In this document: positions 11,312 to 21,409 of the stretch, piece after piece
Numbering within the stretch: the first letter of the stretch is position 1
Layout of the letters: the number at the start of each line of letters is the position of its first letter
Assembly: GCF_011516735.1 (NCBI RefSeq)
Contig: NZ_WOSX01000001.1
Coordinates: forward strand, 186,001-250,000
DNA from: Acetobacter fallax
GTDB taxonomy: Bacteria; Pseudomonadota; Alphaproteobacteria; Acetobacterales; Acetobacteraceae
DNA length: 64,000 bases
Reading direction: 5' to 3'
Notes under the pieces: generated by a model
Database searches by the model: none
Seen by the model: only the letters and a program-made list of their open reading frames with translations
Told to the model about the DNA's origin: nothing
Made by a program: the position numbers and the translations under genes

Positions 11312-11902
11312 ATGCTCTCGCTTTCCTCTCTGACCGCCCTCCTTCAGGTCGTGCTGATCGACATCACACTGGCTGGTGATAACGCCGTCGTTGTCGGCCT
11401 TGCCGTCAGACGCCTTGATCCGGCTCAGCGCAGAATCGCAATGCTTGTGGGTATCGGTGCTGCCGCTGTTATACGGCTGGCACTTGCTGTCGTTGCCACA
11501 AAAATGCTCGCCGTCATCGGGCTGCGTTTTGCCGGCGGTCTTTTGCTGCTCTGGGTTTGCTGGAAAATGTATCGTGAGCTCCGGACTTCGGAAGCTCGAC
11601 ATGAGGACAGCGCTCCGGCACCTGGCGCTCTTCGCAGCGCCATCACGCGTATCATTATCGCTGACCTTTCCATGAGTCTGGATAACGTGCTCGCTGTTGC
11701 CGGCGCCGCTGGCGAACATATGTGGGTGCTCGTGTCCGGCCTCGCCATCTCGGTTCTGCTTATGGCAGTCGCTGCAACACTCATCGCACGTCTGCTCGAC
11801 CGGTATCGCTGGATCGCCTGGATTGGCCTTCTGGTTGTTCTCGGTGTCGCCATTGAGCTTATCGTGGGCGGAGGCAATGAGGTTCTGGAACACATCACAT
11901 GA
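11312..11902 (+). CDS. TerC-family integral membrane protein (YjbE type)
   Basis: A hydrophobic protein of about 196 aa with some six to seven membrane segments. TerC signatures are present twice: LIDITLAGDNAVVVGLAVRRL in the first half and IIIADLSMSLDNVLAVAGAA in the second, a pseudo-repeat with acidic residues in the membrane expected to bind a divalent metal. Relatives have been linked to manganese export or to metallating secreted proteins. An upstream TTG at 11297 would overlap cysG by 8 bp; I prefer the ATG at 11312. The stop overlaps the next start (ATGA), so it is translationally coupled to the lytic transglycosylase. No yybP-ykoY manganese riboswitch is possible directly upstream because that sequence is cysG. 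Confidence 0.85.
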   Translation: MLSLSSLTALLQVVLIDITLAGDNAVVVGLAVRRLDPAQRRIAMLVGIGAAAVIRLALAVVATKMLAVIGLRFAGGLLLLWVCWKMYRELRTSEARHEDSAPAPGALRSAITRIIIADLSMSLDNVLAVAGAAGEHMWVLVSGLAISVLLMAVAATLIARLLDRYRWIAWIGLLVVLGVAIELIVGGGNEVLEHIT

Positions 11903-13866
11903 CGTGGTGCCGTTTTCGACTGCTTGCAGTCGCGACACTCGGCATCTCAGCATGTTCCGGCGCGCCGCAGGCGCAGCCTGCGGAATCAGCTGCAACATCG
12001 GCCTGGCCAACTGAACAGCAGGCAGAAAGTGCCGGACCGGTGAATGATGTTGCTGGTCGCCTGACCACCTGGCTTCAGCTGACCGGTCCGGTCGGTGCGC
12101 CTGTTCCAGCCCGGACATACGCAGATTTTCTGTCGACACGTCCGGTCTGGCCGCGATGGCACTTCATTGAAGCACGTTACCAGCAGGCCCTTGCCCGCGA
12201 ACCTGATGATACGGCTGCCGCCATCCTGTGCAGGAGACGCCCCCCGGTCAATGCCGCAGCGCTGAAGCGTTGTACCGACGTAATCGGTGCAACCGCGCAG
12301 TTGCGATCAGCGGCGCGTGCTGCCTGGCGCGACGGAGCTGACAGCATCACGGATGCCTCACTCCTGCAGTCCATGTTTGCTCCGGACCTTACTACTACGG
12401 ATAGCTGGGTACGATTTGAACGGGAAGAACGCGCCGGCCAGTTCACTGCTGCAACCCACACCATCAGCACGTTGTCGCCGGACAAGGCGCGGCTGGCAGA
12501 GGTGCGGCTGGCTTTACGCAGGAATGACCCGGAGGCAGAAGTCGGTCTTACGGCCCTCACCCCACCGGCTGACAGTGATCCGATGCTGATCATTGATCAC
12601 GCGCACTGGCTCAGGAAGGCAGAGCGTAACGACGATGCGCTTACTTTGTGGAAAACGCAGGGCTTCACGGCAGAACGAAATGCTCCGGCAACGATCCGCT
12701 CTGCCTTCTGGACAGAACGCGAGGCCCTTGCACGCACTCTCCTCGCAGGCGGACATACCCAGGATGCGTTTACGCTCGCATGCGACACAGAACAAAGCGA
12801 CGAAAACCGTAACAGGAATGCGGCTTTTCTCAGCGGCTGGATCGCATTGCGTCAGTTACATAATCCGGAACAGGCTGAAGGATTCTTCAGAAAATTAGCC
12901 GATAGCAACTCTCTTCTGAACCGAAGCGGAGGCTATTACTGGCTTGGACGCGCTCATGCAGAGGAAGGAAATACGGCGTCCGCGATAGCCGACTGGCAGC
13001 GGGCAGCGGAGTTTCCGCAGACATTCTACGGTCAGATGTCTGTCGCTGCCCTCTCGCATGCGGGAACAACATTGCTCTCGCCAGCACAATCCACGAAAGC
13101 CCTCCGGGACGCATTGCAGCGCTGGCGCGATGCCGCACAGCGCAACAGTGCCGAGGCAACCTCAACAGAGGTCCATGTTGATGGCAGCGATCTCGCACGT
13201 GCTGCCCAGATCCTCGTGTCATGGAATGATCGTCCACATGCACGCGAGTTTCTGGCACTGCTGCTGTCCCAGGATACAGAGGCCGCAGATCAGAGAGCAC
13301 TCGGAGAACTGGCTCAAAAACTGGGGCTTCCCGATATTGGTGTGGCCATTGCGCGACGGGCCAGTCAGAAAGGCATCTCCATGCCGGATATGGGGTGGCC
13401 CGCGCCGTTTTCTGAACCGCAATCAGATCTCCCTCCTGGTCTGGCGCTTGCCCTCATGCGTCAGGAAAGCAATTTCAATCCGGATGCGGTCAGTGTTTCG
13501 GGGGCTGTGGGGCTGATGCAACTCTTGCCAGGCACTGCGCGGGATATGGCCCGCGGGACCAGGACCGGGCCCGTAACAGTTTCAACGCTCTACACGCCTG
13601 CAGAGAACATTCAGCTTGGCACGGCTTACCTTGACCAGGTTTACAGGAAATTTGACGGTATCGTCCCGTACACAGCGGCAGCCTATAATGCAGGCCCCCA
13701 TCGCGTCAGCCAGTGGTTGCAAACGGGAGGTGATCCGGCGCGCACCGGGGCGGACCAGGATGCACTGATCGACTGGATCGAGCAGATTCCTTATGCTGAA
13801 ACAAGAAATTACGTAAAACGTGTCTGGGAAAGCATGGCTGTTTATGCCGTTTCGGGGCCCGCCTGA
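11899..13866 (+). CDS. slt: Soluble-type lytic murein transglycosylase, lipoprotein
   Basis: Cleaves peptidoglycan glycan strands, forming 1,6-anhydromuramic ends. The 655-aa protein starts with a lipoprotein signal (MTWCRFRLLAVATLGISAC, lipobox ISAC), so it should be anchored in a membrane facing the periplasm. A long alpha-helical region of TPR-like repeats (about 100-490) follows, as in Slt70. The SLT catalytic domain is at about 510-650: ALMRQESNFNPDAVS contains the catalytic Glu near 522, followed by GAVGLMQLLPGTARDMA, YTAAAYNAGPHRVSQWL and IPYAETRNYVKRV. It overlaps the TerC-family gene by 4 bp. Confidence 0.92.
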   Translation: MTWCRFRLLAVATLGISACSGAPQAQPAESAATSAWPTEQQAESAGPVNDVAGRLTTWLQLTGPVGAPVPARTYADFLSTRPVWPRWHFIEARYQQALAREPDDTAAAILCRRRPPVNAAALKRCTDVIGATAQLRSAARAAWRDGADSITDASLLQSMFAPDLTTTDSWVRFEREERAGQFTAATHTISTLSPDKARLAEVRLALRRNDPEAEVGLTALTPPADSDPMLIIDHAHWLRKAERNDDALTLWKTQGFTAERNAPATIRSAFWTEREALARTLLAGGHTQDAFTLACDTEQSDENRNRNAAFLSGWIALRQLHNPEQAEGFFRKLADSNSLLNRSGGYYWLGRAHAEEGNTASAIADWQRAAEFPQTFYGQMSVAALSHAGTTLLSPAQSTKALRDALQRWRDAAQRNSAEATSTEVHVDGSDLARAAQILVSWNDRPHAREFLALLLSQDTEAADQRALGELAQKLGLPDIGVAIARRASQKGISMPDMGWPAPFSEPQSDLPPGLALALMRQESNFNPDAVSVSGAVGLMQLLPGTARDMARGTRTGPVTVSTLYTPAENIQLGTAYLDQVYRKFDGIVPYTAAAYNAGPHRVSQWLQTGGDPARTGADQDALIDWIEQIPYAETRNYVKRVWESMAVYAVSGPA

Positions 13867-13867
13867 G

Positions 13868-13889
13868 ACGATCTGAACCTTCAGATCGT
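13868..13889. terminator. Perfect inverted repeat after the slt gene
   Basis: ACGATCTGAA and TTCAGATCGT are separated by CC directly after the transglycosylase stop. The 10-bp arms are perfect. There is no T-run behind it, so it may act as an mRNA 3' end or a weak terminator, or be a protein-binding palindrome. It sits between slt and mutS. Confidence 0.4.
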
Positions 13890-13946
13890 TCAGACCAGGC
13901 AAGAAGTTATGATCATCAATGAAATACCTGTGTCGGGGAGTGAATT

Positions 13947-16664
13947 TTGAAGACAGAGACTGAGCAGAACGTGCCGCTGAAAACATCCGACAGGCTCTCT
14001 CCCGATGGCGCCTCGCCTGCGATGGCTCAATGGTTTGCGCTGAAAGCGGAGAACCCGGAATTCCTTCTGTTCTTCCGAATGGGCGACTTTTACGAACTGT
14101 TTTTCGACGATGCAATTGCAGCTGCTTCAGCTCTTGATATCGCACTGACTGCCAGGGGCAATCATGCCGGAGAACCGATCGCGATGTGCGGCGTACCAGT
14201 GGCAGCCGCTCCCTCCTATCTTTCACGCCTCATTCGGCGCGGCTTCCGTGTCGCTGTCGCTGAACAGACGGCAACATCTCCATCGAAAAAAACTGGAAAA
14301 GGCAGACCGGGACCGGCCCAGAAAGGTCCCCTTCCACGGGCCGTTGTTCGTCTGGTCACGCCAGGTACGCTCACTGAGGACGAACTTCTTGAACCTGGCA
14401 GATCCAATCTGCTCGTGGCACTGGCGCAGGAAGGCAACGGACGCGGCAGCACTGATGTCCGGGGAGCGGCGTGGATCGACATTTCCACGGGACAGTTTGA
14501 AACGGCGTCCTGTAAAACGAATGATCTCGGGCATTTACTGGCCAGGCTTGATCCGGCTGAAATTCTGGCGCCCCCGGACTGCAATCTTGGTGATTACGAG
14601 GCACGGCGTCATCCCGGCGCTATACCACCTGCGGCTCACACCGCCCGGACCCGGCTGGCTGAAATTTTCAATGTTGCCAGCCTTGATGCTTTCGGCACCT
14701 TCACGGACGCTGAAGCTGCGGCAGGTCTCATGGCGGTCGAATACATCCGCCGATCGCAGGCGGGTACTATGCCGCGACTATCTCATCCCCGGCCGCAGAC
14801 CGAACAGGATACGCTGGGTCTGGACCCGGCCACACGAGCCAGCCTCGATCTGTTGCGAGCGCGGGATGGCGGAAGCCAGCACACTCTTTTTTCGGCAGTA
14901 AACCGCACCGTCACAGCAGCCGGAGCGCGGCTGCTTTCCTCCTGGATCGCAGCTCCCCTCACCAGTCCGGAACGTATCACGGCCCGGCAGGCCTGCTGGG
15001 ACTGGCTGCGGCACGACAGTGTCAGTCTTGACGCGTTACGACAGGTTCTGCGCGGCGCTCCGGATATTGACCGTGCACTGGGCCGACTGTCGGTCGGGCG
15101 GGGCCAGCCGCGTGATCTCGCTACCCTGCGGGATTCCGTCAGCGCCGCGCACAGTGCAGTCTCGGTGATTGAGGCCGTGCAACACGGGAAACGTCCCGCG
15201 CTACTGGAAACGGCACTGAAAGCCCTGCGGGGCGGCAGTCTGCTCGAACGGGAACTGGACCGTGCACTTGCGGATGAGCTGCCGCCACGCGTCGAAGATG
15301 GCGGCTTCATCGCATCAGGCTACGATGGAGAACTTGATGCTCAACGTGCCTTACGAGACGATTCGCGCCGTGTGATCGCGGCCCTTCAGAACGAGTATGC
15401 TCAGCGCTTCGGCGTAGCGAGCCTCAAAATCCGTCATCACGCACAGCTTGGTTATGTGATGGAAGTGCCATCTGCGGTCGGCGCGCGTCTGCGAACCCGC
15501 GGGGATCTCAGTTTCCGACAGGGCACGGCCAGTGCTGCCCGGTTTTCCACAGAGGAGCTCGTTGATCTCGATTCGCGAATTGCCGAAGCCACTGAGCGTG
15601 CCACTATCCGTGAGCGGCAGATTTTTACGGCGCTTATCGCCAGAGCACTTGAAGAAAAGGAATTACCCCTGCTGGCAAGAGCTCTTGCCCTTCTGGACGT
15701 CGTGCAGTCCAGTGCGAGCCTGGCAACCGGGGGAACGTGGTGCCGTAGTAAAGTCGATGACAGCATGGCGTTCGATCTCAGCGCGTGCCGGCATCCGGTC
15801 GTCGAAGCCGCGCTTGGCACCGGCACCCGTTTTACAGCGAACAGCTGCTCTCTTGAGCCCGATCATCGGGTCATGTTGCTGACAGGCCCGAATATGGCGG
15901 GCAAGTCGACTTTTCTGCGTCAGAATGCTCTGACTGTAATCCTCGCGCAGGCAGGTCTCCCGGTCCCGGCAAAAACAGCTCACATCGGCGTTGTCGATCG
16001 TCTGTTTTCGCGTGTCGGTGCGTCGGATGATCTCGCACGAGGCCGGTCAACCTTCATGGTCGAAATGACAGAAACGGCAGGAATCCTTAATCAGGCCAGT
16101 CCCCGGTCTCTTGTCGTGGTGGATGAAATCGGACGTGGAACCTCCACTCTGGATGGACTTTCGATCGCATGGGCCGTTCTGGAAACCATGCATTCGACTC
16201 TGCGCTGCCGAACGATTTTCGCCACTCATTTTCACGAACTTGCGCAACTCTCCGAGACGTTACCCCGGCTCTCGCCACATACGATGGCGGTCCGGGACTG
16301 GAAAGGGCAGGTCGTGTTTCTCCACGAAGTTGTCCCCGGCTCAGCGCGTCGCAGCTGGGGCGTGCATGTTGCCCGACTGGCCGGGGTGCCACACCCGGTG
16401 GTGGAGCGTGCCGCCCGTCTCCTGAAAGAACTTGAGCAGGATCATTCCGCCGGACAGCGCACCCTGCCACTTTTTGACGGACATCAACCGGCCGCCGATA
16501 TCGCGTGCGAGCCCGATGATCCGAGCAAAAATGTCACAAGGGACATTTTCGAGCAGGTGCTTGGTCTTGATCCTGATTCTTTGTCTCCACGGGAGGCCCT
16601 GGCCGCGCTATATCAACTAAAAAGCGTGGCACTTGAAGCCGCAGGCCATTTGACCCGACCATAG
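13947..16664 (+). CDS. mutS: DNA mismatch repair protein MutS
   Basis: Recognises mismatched bases and recruits MutL. The 905 aa cover the full family: the mismatch-binding domain begins at AQWFALKAENPEFLLFFRMGDFYELFFDDA with the Phe-x-Glu wedge motif (FYE), and the ATPase has Walker A GPNMAGKST near residue 650 and VVVDEIGRGTSTLDG as Walker B. A lysine-rich insert (SKKTGKGRPGPAQKG) follows the first domain. The start is a TTG with GGGGAG six bases upstream; the next in-frame methionine would cut into the conserved N-terminus, so the TTG is favoured. Confidence 0.97.
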   Translation: MKTETEQNVPLKTSDRLSPDGASPAMAQWFALKAENPEFLLFFRMGDFYELFFDDAIAAASALDIALTARGNHAGEPIAMCGVPVAAAPSYLSRLIRRGFRVAVAEQTATSPSKKTGKGRPGPAQKGPLPRAVVRLVTPGTLTEDELLEPGRSNLLVALAQEGNGRGSTDVRGAAWIDISTGQFETASCKTNDLGHLLARLDPAEILAPPDCNLGDYEARRHPGAIPPAAHTARTRLAEIFNVASLDAFGTFTDAEAAAGLMAVEYIRRSQAGTMPRLSHPRPQTEQDTLGLDPATRASLDLLRARDGGSQHTLFSAVNRTVTAAGARLLSSWIAAPLTSPERITARQACWDWLRHDSVSLDALRQVLRGAPDIDRALGRLSVGRGQPRDLATLRDSVSAAHSAVSVIEAVQHGKRPALLETALKALRGGSLLERELDRALADELPPRVEDGGFIASGYDGELDAQRALRDDSRRVIAALQNEYAQRFGVASLKIRHHAQLGYVMEVPSAVGARLRTRGDLSFRQGTASAARFSTEELVDLDSRIAEATERATIRERQIFTALIARALEEKELPLLARALALLDVVQSSASLATGGTWCRSKVDDSMAFDLSACRHPVVEAALGTGTRFTANSCSLEPDHRVMLLTGPNMAGKSTFLRQNALTVILAQAGLPVPAKTAHIGVVDRLFSRVGASDDLARGRSTFMVEMTETAGILNQASPRSLVVVDEIGRGTSTLDGLSIAWAVLETMHSTLRCRTIFATHFHELAQLSETLPRLSPHTMAVRDWKGQVVFLHEVVPGSARRSWGVHVARLAGVPHPVVERAARLLKELEQDHSAGQRTLPLFDGHQPAADIACEPDDPSKNVTRDIFEQVLGLDPDSLSPREALAALYQLKSVALEAAGHLTRP

Positions 16665-16705
16665 ACTTTCCTCTCCTCCGGATTTTCGAGCCAGATCTGA
16701 ACGCA

Positions 16706-19636
16706 ATGCCCAGTCTTCAAACAACTGCCCTTCCTGGCGTTTCAGATGTCCTCCATTTCGGAGCAGCCGAACCGCTATCTCCTGAAAGTCTGGCAGCCGG
16801 TCTGTCTGCCGCGCTGCTTGAGGCACGGGGAACGGCTGGTTCTATGCCGGCACGTGATATTGCCCTGGCCATTTTCCGACGTCATCTGGGTCGGTATCAG
16901 ACCGATGTACGGACGCGATTCGAAAATCGCGAACTCAAGGGCGTAGAAGCGGCCAGAGCTCTTTCAGCTTTTGCCGACGAACTCGTGAAAGCACTTGCCC
17001 GATTTGCCGGAGAGGCTCTCGGGGTCGGGCATGAACCACTCGATCAGATCGTGGTTGCAGCTACCGGAGGCTACGGCAAACGTATGCTCGCGCCCTTCAG
17101 CGACATTGATCTGTTATTTCTTACTCCTGAACATCCGTCTCGTACGATGCTTAGTCTCGTTGAATATATCCTGTATTTTCTGTGGGATATGGGACTGAAG
17201 GTTGGTCATGCGACACGGTCAATCAGCGAATGCGTATCCCAGGCTGAGCAGGATACCACCGTGCGTACAGCGCTGCTGGACGCTCGTCTGTTAATCGGAA
17301 GTTTCAGCCTCTTTGCCATGTTTGAGGCACGTTTCATTGTAGCATGCGTCGAAGCGGGCTCGGCCCGTTTTATCGCTGACAAGCGGGCTGAACGGACGGA
17401 ACGGCATCGCCGGTTTGGCGAAAGCCCCTACCTTGTTGAGCCCAATATTAAGGAAGGCCGCGGCGGCCTTCGTGACATGCAGACGCTTTACTGGATGTGC
17501 CGCTACATTTTCGGCACCCGGCATGTTTCAGATCTGCTCGCACCTGAATTCACCCGTCTTGGATTTCTGACTGAGCAGGAGGCCGCCCGTGCCCGCCGCT
17601 CGTGGGATTTTCTGTGGACTGTCCGTCTTCACCTGCATTACGTGGCTGGCCGCGGCGAAGACAGGCTGACTTTCGATATGCAGCCAGTTGTCGGCGGTCG
17701 CATGGGCTATACGCGGCATGGTCGCCAGAACGGCGTCGAACGGTTCATGCGGCATTATTTTCTGACTGTACGTGAAGTTATGCGTCTTACGCATGTGCTG
17801 GAGCCAACGATTATGCGCGTGGCCCAGGGACCCGCCGCGCATGTCATGAAGGCCGATGAGGCGATGCGTGAGGCTGGCTTTACACTGATCGACGGGAAAA
17901 TACTGCCTGATCGGGGCGTATCATGCGAAGCTACGCCCCTTAAAATGTTCGAACTTCTGGAATGGGCACGGTCCCGCCATCTCGCGCTTCATCCCCTGGC
18001 GAGGCAGCAGTTGATTCGCTGGGAGCGTAGGGCCTCTGCTCTTCGGACCAGCCCGAGAGCCGCAGAAATTTTCCTGTCTCTTCTGTGTGATGATCGCCCT
18101 GTGAAGTCCCGGCGACTGCATATTAAAGACACGAAGGATGACCTCGCAGCACATGAAATAGAGCAGAACCGCCATCTTGATCATGTGCACTGGCTCCGTG
18201 TCCTCAATGAAACCGGCCTGTGGGGAGCACTCATTCCGGAGTGGTCCCGGATCGTTGGTCAGATGCAGTTTGACACCTATCATATTTTCACTGTCGACGA
18301 GCACACGATTGAGGCCATCCGCATTCTTCGCTGCGTCGAAAATGGCTCGATGGCAGATGAAATCCCGGTTGCATATGAGCTTGCGCGGGATATCCAGTCC
18401 CGACGTGCGCTCTATATGTCGGTCATGCTTCATGATATCGCCAAGGGACGCGGCGGCGACCATTCGGAACTCGGCTCAGAAATCGCCCTTGAACTCTGCC
18501 CTAAACTTGGCCTGTCCGGCGAAGAGACCGAAACTGTTTCCTGGCTTGTTCTTCAACATCTGCTGCTTAGTCACACGGCCTTTCAGCGTGATATTGATGA
18601 TCCAAAAACCATTCTCGACGTCGCTGACGTTGTGCAGTCGCCAGAACGCCTGAGGCTGCTGCTGCTGCTTACCATCGTCGATATGCGGGCTGTCAGTCCG
18701 CGCGTCTGGAACGCCTGGAAGGCGACTCTCCTCCGGGAGCTCTATACACGCGTTGCGGAAGTTCTGGAGGGAGGGCTTGCCACTCCTGAACGTGATGTGC
18801 GCGTTGCGCACAGCAAGGCCATGCTCGCTGAACTTCTGTCGGAAGAAGGCGCTTCAAAAGCGGAGATCGACCACTTCCTTGAACTTGGCTATGCGGGTTA
18901 CTGGCTCTCGTTCGATCAGGAAACGCAGCTTCGACATGCGCGCCTGATCAGCGAAGCGGAATCCCGCTCGGCCCCCTTCGTGATCGAGACACAGCCCCTG
19001 CCCTCCCGCGGGGTCACCGAGGTCACAATTCATACTCATGATCACCCCGGCCTGTTTGCCGAAATAGCGGGGGCGATGGCGCTGGCGGGAGCATCCATCG
19101 TGGATGCGCGCATCCACACACTTACCAATGGCATGGCCCTCGACACATTGTGGATTCAGGATGCTTCCGGAGAGGCTTTTGACGAACCTCATCGTCTCGC
19201 TAAACTTTCAGCACTTGCTGAGCGCGCATTACGTAGCAATCTCGACATACAGGCAGAAATCAAAAAAAATAATCCGGTCCAGACAATGTCCCGCACGCGG
19301 GCAATTCATGTTCCGCCACGAGTCGTTCTCGATAACCGGGCTTCCAATTCTCATACAGTCATCGAAATCAACGGACGGGACAGGTCCGGACTGCTGCATG
19401 ATGTCGCCAGCGCCCTCAATGACCTGAAGCTGCAGATCGCTTCCGCTCACATCACAACGTATGGAGTCCGGGCGATTGATGTTTTCTACGTTAAAGATCT
19501 TTCAGGCATGAAAATAACAGACGAACGGCGCCTTGCTGAAATCCGTGAGCGACTTCTCGTCGGCCTCAGAAAAATCGAGGAAAAAATCAATCTCAGCCAT
19601 AGCGAGCCTGAACTGACAGCGGCTTTACCTGAATAA
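16706..19636 (+). CDS. glnD: [Protein-PII] uridylyltransferase / uridylyl-removing enzyme
   Basis: Senses glutamine and adds or removes UMP on PII proteins, controlling nitrogen assimilation. The 976 aa show the full architecture: the nucleotidyltransferase with ATGGYGKRMLAPFSDIDLLFL near residue 120, the PII-UTase helical domain with NIKEGRGGLRDMQTLYW, an HD hydrolase domain (MLHDIAKGRGGDHSELG, about 573), and two C-terminal ACT domains starting near 768 (TEVTIHTHDHPGLFAEIAGA) and 885 (VIEINGRDRSGLLHDVASA). It starts 41 bp after mutS. PII and glutamine synthetase genes are not in this window. Confidence 0.97.
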   Translation: MPSLQTTALPGVSDVLHFGAAEPLSPESLAAGLSAALLEARGTAGSMPARDIALAIFRRHLGRYQTDVRTRFENRELKGVEAARALSAFADELVKALARFAGEALGVGHEPLDQIVVAATGGYGKRMLAPFSDIDLLFLTPEHPSRTMLSLVEYILYFLWDMGLKVGHATRSISECVSQAEQDTTVRTALLDARLLIGSFSLFAMFEARFIVACVEAGSARFIADKRAERTERHRRFGESPYLVEPNIKEGRGGLRDMQTLYWMCRYIFGTRHVSDLLAPEFTRLGFLTEQEAARARRSWDFLWTVRLHLHYVAGRGEDRLTFDMQPVVGGRMGYTRHGRQNGVERFMRHYFLTVREVMRLTHVLEPTIMRVAQGPAAHVMKADEAMREAGFTLIDGKILPDRGVSCEATPLKMFELLEWARSRHLALHPLARQQLIRWERRASALRTSPRAAEIFLSLLCDDRPVKSRRLHIKDTKDDLAAHEIEQNRHLDHVHWLRVLNETGLWGALIPEWSRIVGQMQFDTYHIFTVDEHTIEAIRILRCVENGSMADEIPVAYELARDIQSRRALYMSVMLHDIAKGRGGDHSELGSEIALELCPKLGLSGEETETVSWLVLQHLLLSHTAFQRDIDDPKTILDVADVVQSPERLRLLLLLTIVDMRAVSPRVWNAWKATLLRELYTRVAEVLEGGLATPERDVRVAHSKAMLAELLSEEGASKAEIDHFLELGYAGYWLSFDQETQLRHARLISEAESRSAPFVIETQPLPSRGVTEVTIHTHDHPGLFAEIAGAMALAGASIVDARIHTLTNGMALDTLWIQDASGEAFDEPHRLAKLSALAERALRSNLDIQAEIKKNNPVQTMSRTRAIHVPPRVVLDNRASNSHTVIEINGRDRSGLLHDVASALNDLKLQIASAHITTYGVRAIDVFYVKDLSGMKITDERRLAEIRERLLVGLRKIEEKINLSHSEPELTAALPE

Positions 19637-19666
19637 AAGCTGCTTATGAAGCCCGGAGGCGTAACA

Positions 19667-20146
19667 TCAGCGCTGAAGAGCTGAGTGTTCCCTGCCGGTC
19701 GGCTGTGCCAGTTGTGACGGTCCGTAAATTTCTCTGGCACGTTTGATGAAAGCGGAAACCATCAACCGGACCGCTTCGTTGAACACAACCCCGATAGCGG
19801 CCTGAAGCAGACGTGAACGAAATTCAAAATCAACGAAAAAATCGACCAGGCATCCTTTCGGATCGGGCGTAAAAGTCCAGACGTTATTGAGATAACGGAA
19901 TGGTCCCTTTTCATAGGTCACCCGAATAACGCGAGGCCGCTCAAGCGCCACACGTGATGTGAATGTCTCGCGAAAAGGCCCGAACCCGACAGTCAGATCT
20001 GCGACGAGTTCCGTTGATGTTTTCGACACAACCCGGACATTCGTGCACCATGGCAAAAATTTCGGATAGTTTGTAACATCGGCGACAAGATCGAAAATCT
20101 GCTCAGATGTATAATTGAGCACACGACGTTCAGAATGCGTAGGCAT
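19667..20146 (-). CDS. COQ10/RatA-type START-like protein
   Basis: A 159-aa small polyketide-cyclase/START-fold protein. [52 protein letters not shown] and GCLVDFFVDFEFRSRLLQAAIGVVFNEAVRLMVSAFIKRAREIYG are the typical stretches. Relatives bind coenzyme Q and help respiration (COQ10) or have been described as the toxin-like RatA. Its start ATG shares one base with the lipA stop (TGATG), so the two are translationally coupled; lipA next to this gene is frequent in alphaproteobacteria. It converges with glnD, with only 30 bp between the stops. Confidence 0.88.
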   Translation of the reverse strand: MPTHSERRVLNYTSEQIFDLVADVTNYPKFLPWCTNVRVVSKTSTELVADLTVGFGPFRETFTSRVALERPRVIRVTYEKGPFRYLNNVWTFTPDPKGCLVDFFVDFEFRSRLLQAAIGVVFNEAVRLMVSAFIKRAREIYGPSQLAQPTGREHSALQR

Positions 20147-21153
20147 CAGAAAGCATCCGTCCGGACTGCTTGCATGGTAACAGAATCCTCTTTCTTCAAC
20201 TGCAACTCTCTTGCTGCACGAAGAGCGGCGAAATCAGCGTCAGCGTGATAAGATGAGCGGGTCAGAGGGGTGGCGGCGACCTGAAGAAATCCTTTCGCAC
20301 GCGCCATTGCCGCGTAGTCAGCGAATTCATCAGGAGTCACAAATCTGGCTACTGCTGCGTGCTTTACCGTGGGCTGAAGATATTGTCCCATGGTGATGAA
20401 ATCGATATCCGCGATACGAAAATCATCCATAACCTGTGACAGTTCGGCTTTTTCCTCTCCCAGACCGAGCATCAGACCTGATTTCGTGAAGATCGACGGG
20501 TCAAGCTGTTTAACGCGATCAAGCAGTCTGACAGACTGATAATACCGTGCTCCTGGCCGGATCGTGGTGTAGAGCCGCGGTACGGTTTCAATGTTGTGAT
20601 TGAAGACATCAGGACGGGCTGCCACGACAATTTCGAGAGCTCCTCGCTTACGCAGGAAATCAGGTGTCAGAACCTCGATCGTCGTCTCAGGCGATGCAGT
20701 CCTGATCGCTGCTATGACCTGAGCAAAATGCTTTGCTCCGCCGTCTGCGAGATCATCACGGTCTACCGAGGTGATCACGACATGGCGCAGTCCGAGTTTT
20801 GCAACAGCATCTGCAACGCGGGTCGGTTCATCCGCGTCCAGCGCGTTTGGGAGACCGGTCGTCACATTGCAGAAAGAGCAGGCCCGCGTACAGATCTCCC
20901 CCATAATCATCATGGTGGCGTGCCGCTGAGACCAGCATTCTCCGATATTTGGACAGGATGCCTCCTCGCAAACCGTGACAAGCTTATTGTCTCGCATAAG
21001 CTTGCGCGTCTCGTGGTATACGGGATGATTCGGCGCTTTAACCCGAATCCAGTCCGGCTTACGCGCAATCGGATTATCGGGCCGGTGCGCCTTCTCGGGA
21101 TGGCGCGCTGCCTGTACATTACTGCGGTGATCAATCAGAACGCGAACGCTCAT
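20146..21153 (-). CDS. lipA: Lipoyl synthase
   Basis: Radical SAM enzyme that inserts two sulfurs into octanoyl groups on lipoyl domains, such as those of pyruvate dehydrogenase (see pdhB at the left edge). From the ATG at 21153 it is 335 aa. The auxiliary cluster cysteines are C62, C67 and C73 ([12 protein letters not shown]), and the radical SAM cluster cysteines are C88, C92 and C95 (CTRACSFC). The downstream segments [18 protein letters not shown] and [10 protein letters not shown] are family hallmarks. An upstream in-frame start exists at 21210, but AGGA lies five bases before the ATG at 21153. Confidence 0.97.
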   Translation of the reverse strand: MSVRVLIDHRSNVQAARHPEKAHRPDNPIARKPDWIRVKAPNHPVYHETRKLMRDNKLVTVCEEASCPNIGECWSQRHATMMIMGEICTRACSFCNVTTGLPNALDADEPTRVADAVAKLGLRHVVITSVDRDDLADGGAKHFAQVIAAIRTASPETTIEVLTPDFLRKRGALEIVVAARPDVFNHNIETVPRLYTTIRPGARYYQSVRLLDRVKQLDPSIFTKSGLMLGLGEEKAELSQVMDDFRIADIDFITMGQYLQPTVKHAAVARFVTPDEFADYAAMARAKGFLQVAATPLTRSSYHADADFAALRAARELQLKKEDSVTMQAVRTDAF

Positions 21154-21409
21154 AGGTTCCTGTCCAGGCGCGAAATTATGTTCCTCCACAAGTGAGACGA
21201 CCGGGATCAATCGTCAAGCACTGTCTCCGCAGAGCGCGGGCAAGGTTTCGCGAGCAGACATGCAATCCTTGTCATGATACGGGTAAACATCACCGCGCCG
21301 GCTATGCGCCTTCCTGCACGTTACCGGTGACCACAAGGTGTCCGGATTTTGCGACGTGCCTTACAGGGCGGCATTCCGGACTATCATTTCAGTCAGTCCG
21401 AAGAGTTCC

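Noticed and set aside
11252-12139. A 295-codon frame on the minus strand over the TerC-family gene
   Set aside because: Antisense to the hydrophobic TerC-family gene and the start of slt; His/Gln/Asp-rich with no family resemblance.
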